DNA from: Betaproteobacteria bacterium
GTDB taxonomy: Bacteria; Pseudomonadota; Gammaproteobacteria; Burkholderiales; Usitatibacteraceae
Assembly (NCBI GenBank): GCA_016791265.1
Contig: JAEUMY010000011.1
Location: forward strand, 1 to 44,683
Length of the DNA: 44,683 nt
Direction of reading: 5' to 3'
The notes below the pieces were generated by a model. That model was not told the DNA's origin. It saw only the letters and a list, made by a program, of their open reading frames with translations, and searched no databases. Positions 44,400 through 44,683 of this stretch are shown here, piece by piece. How positions within the stretch are numbered: the stretch's first letter is position 1; each line of letters starts with the position of its first letter. The position numbers and the translations under genes are program-made.

Positions 44400-44474
44400 G
44401 CCCTTGTAGCTCAGTGGCAGAGCACTCCCTTGGTAAGGGAGAGGTCACGCGTTCAATCCGCGTCAAGGGCACCA
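44400..44474 (+). tRNA. tRNA-Thr (anticodon GGT)
   Basis: A 75-base tRNA: acceptor GCCCTTG/CAAGGGC, anticodon GGT in TTGGTAA with stem CTCCC/GGGAG, T arm GCG... with TTCAATC loop, CCA encoded. Second threonine tRNA of the window. Confidence 0.96.
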
Positions 44475-44533
44475 GTTTCCAATTGCAATTTCCTGAGTGG
44501 TTTTCTTTATCAACGAAATACTGAGGACTCAAG

Positions 44534-44683
44534 ATGGCCAAGGGTAAATTTGAGCGGACGAAGCCGCACGTGAACGTGGGGACGATTGGGCACGTGGACC
44601 ATGGTAAGACGACGCTGACGGCGGCGATCACGACGGTGTTGTCGAAGAAGTTTGGTGGCGAGGCGAAGGCCTACGACCAGATT
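44534..44683 (+). CDS. tuf: Elongation factor Tu, N-terminal part (cut by the window end)
   Basis: The first 50 codons from the ATG at 44534: [20 protein letters not shown] followed by [13 protein letters not shown]. The P-loop GHVDHGKT is intact. EF-Tu brings aminoacyl-tRNA to the ribosome. A GAGGA site lies upstream. Codons have frequent G/T third positions (ACG, GTG). Location after the three tRNAs is the conserved tRNA-tufB arrangement. Confidence 0.97.
   Translation, partial: MAKGKFERTKPHVNVGTIGHVDHGKTTLTAAITTVLSKKFGGEAKAYDQI

Overview
The window comes from a GC-rich betaproteobacterium (genus not assignable). The evidence is the 5S rRNA tail, the syntenic blocks mlaFEDCB-ABC-ibaG-his-tat, petABC-sspAB and tRNA-Tyr/Gly/Thr-tuf, the short (HisZ-dependent) HisG, and a three-gene bc1 operon. 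Coding density is high; only the petA/mscL divergent gap just exceeds 300 bases.

Layout. (1) 1-124: 3' end of a 5S rRNA gene and a bidirectional terminator. (2) 165-14534, minus strand: an MSHA-type pilus/pseudopilus cluster made of an NtrC-type regulator, an ExeA/MshM ATPase, secretin MshL, a TPR protein, the MshE and MshG motor and platform, three inner-membrane/periplasmic assembly proteins (MshI/J/K-like), and two unusual large pilin-like proteins. (3) 14709-28346, plus strand: a tightly packed run of mlaFEDCB, a second ABC exporter, ibaG, the whole hisGDCBHAFIE set, a HIT protein and tatABC. The murA gene often seen between ibaG and hisG in related bacteria is absent. (4) 28352-30038, minus strand: a DegS-like protease and mscL. 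(5) 30342-34211, plus strand: petABC (bc1 complex) and sspAB. (6) 34276-43991: tRNA-Thr(TGT), then a chemotaxis cluster of STAS protein, divergent MCP-like protein, cheY, cheA, MCP, cheW, MCP, cheR, cheD, with no cheB or classical cheZ in view. (7) 44143-44683: a strong promoter, tRNA-Tyr, tRNA-Gly, tRNA-Thr(GGT) and the start of tuf.

The most striking signal is not a gene. The perfect palindrome GCGAATATTCGC occurs at least 13 times exactly (7 of them as TGCGAATATTCGCA), plus three 11/12 variants, all through the window. Under a random model with about 63% GC I estimate roughly 0.002 expected copies. Six exact copies lie in the small intergenic fraction. The others sit inside genes in all three frames (ANIR, RIFA, EYS), even in conserved his and che genes. 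This looks like a genome-wide iterated palindrome in the manner of cyanobacterial HIP1 or a DNA uptake/architecture signal. Its function is unknown from this sequence.

Other points of interest: a 541-residue pilin-like protein that appears to hold two tandem copies of the globular domain of its 282-residue neighbour, and a membrane-anchored MCP-like protein with a degenerate signalling tip and a CheZ-like QDxTxQ motif directly upstream of cheY.
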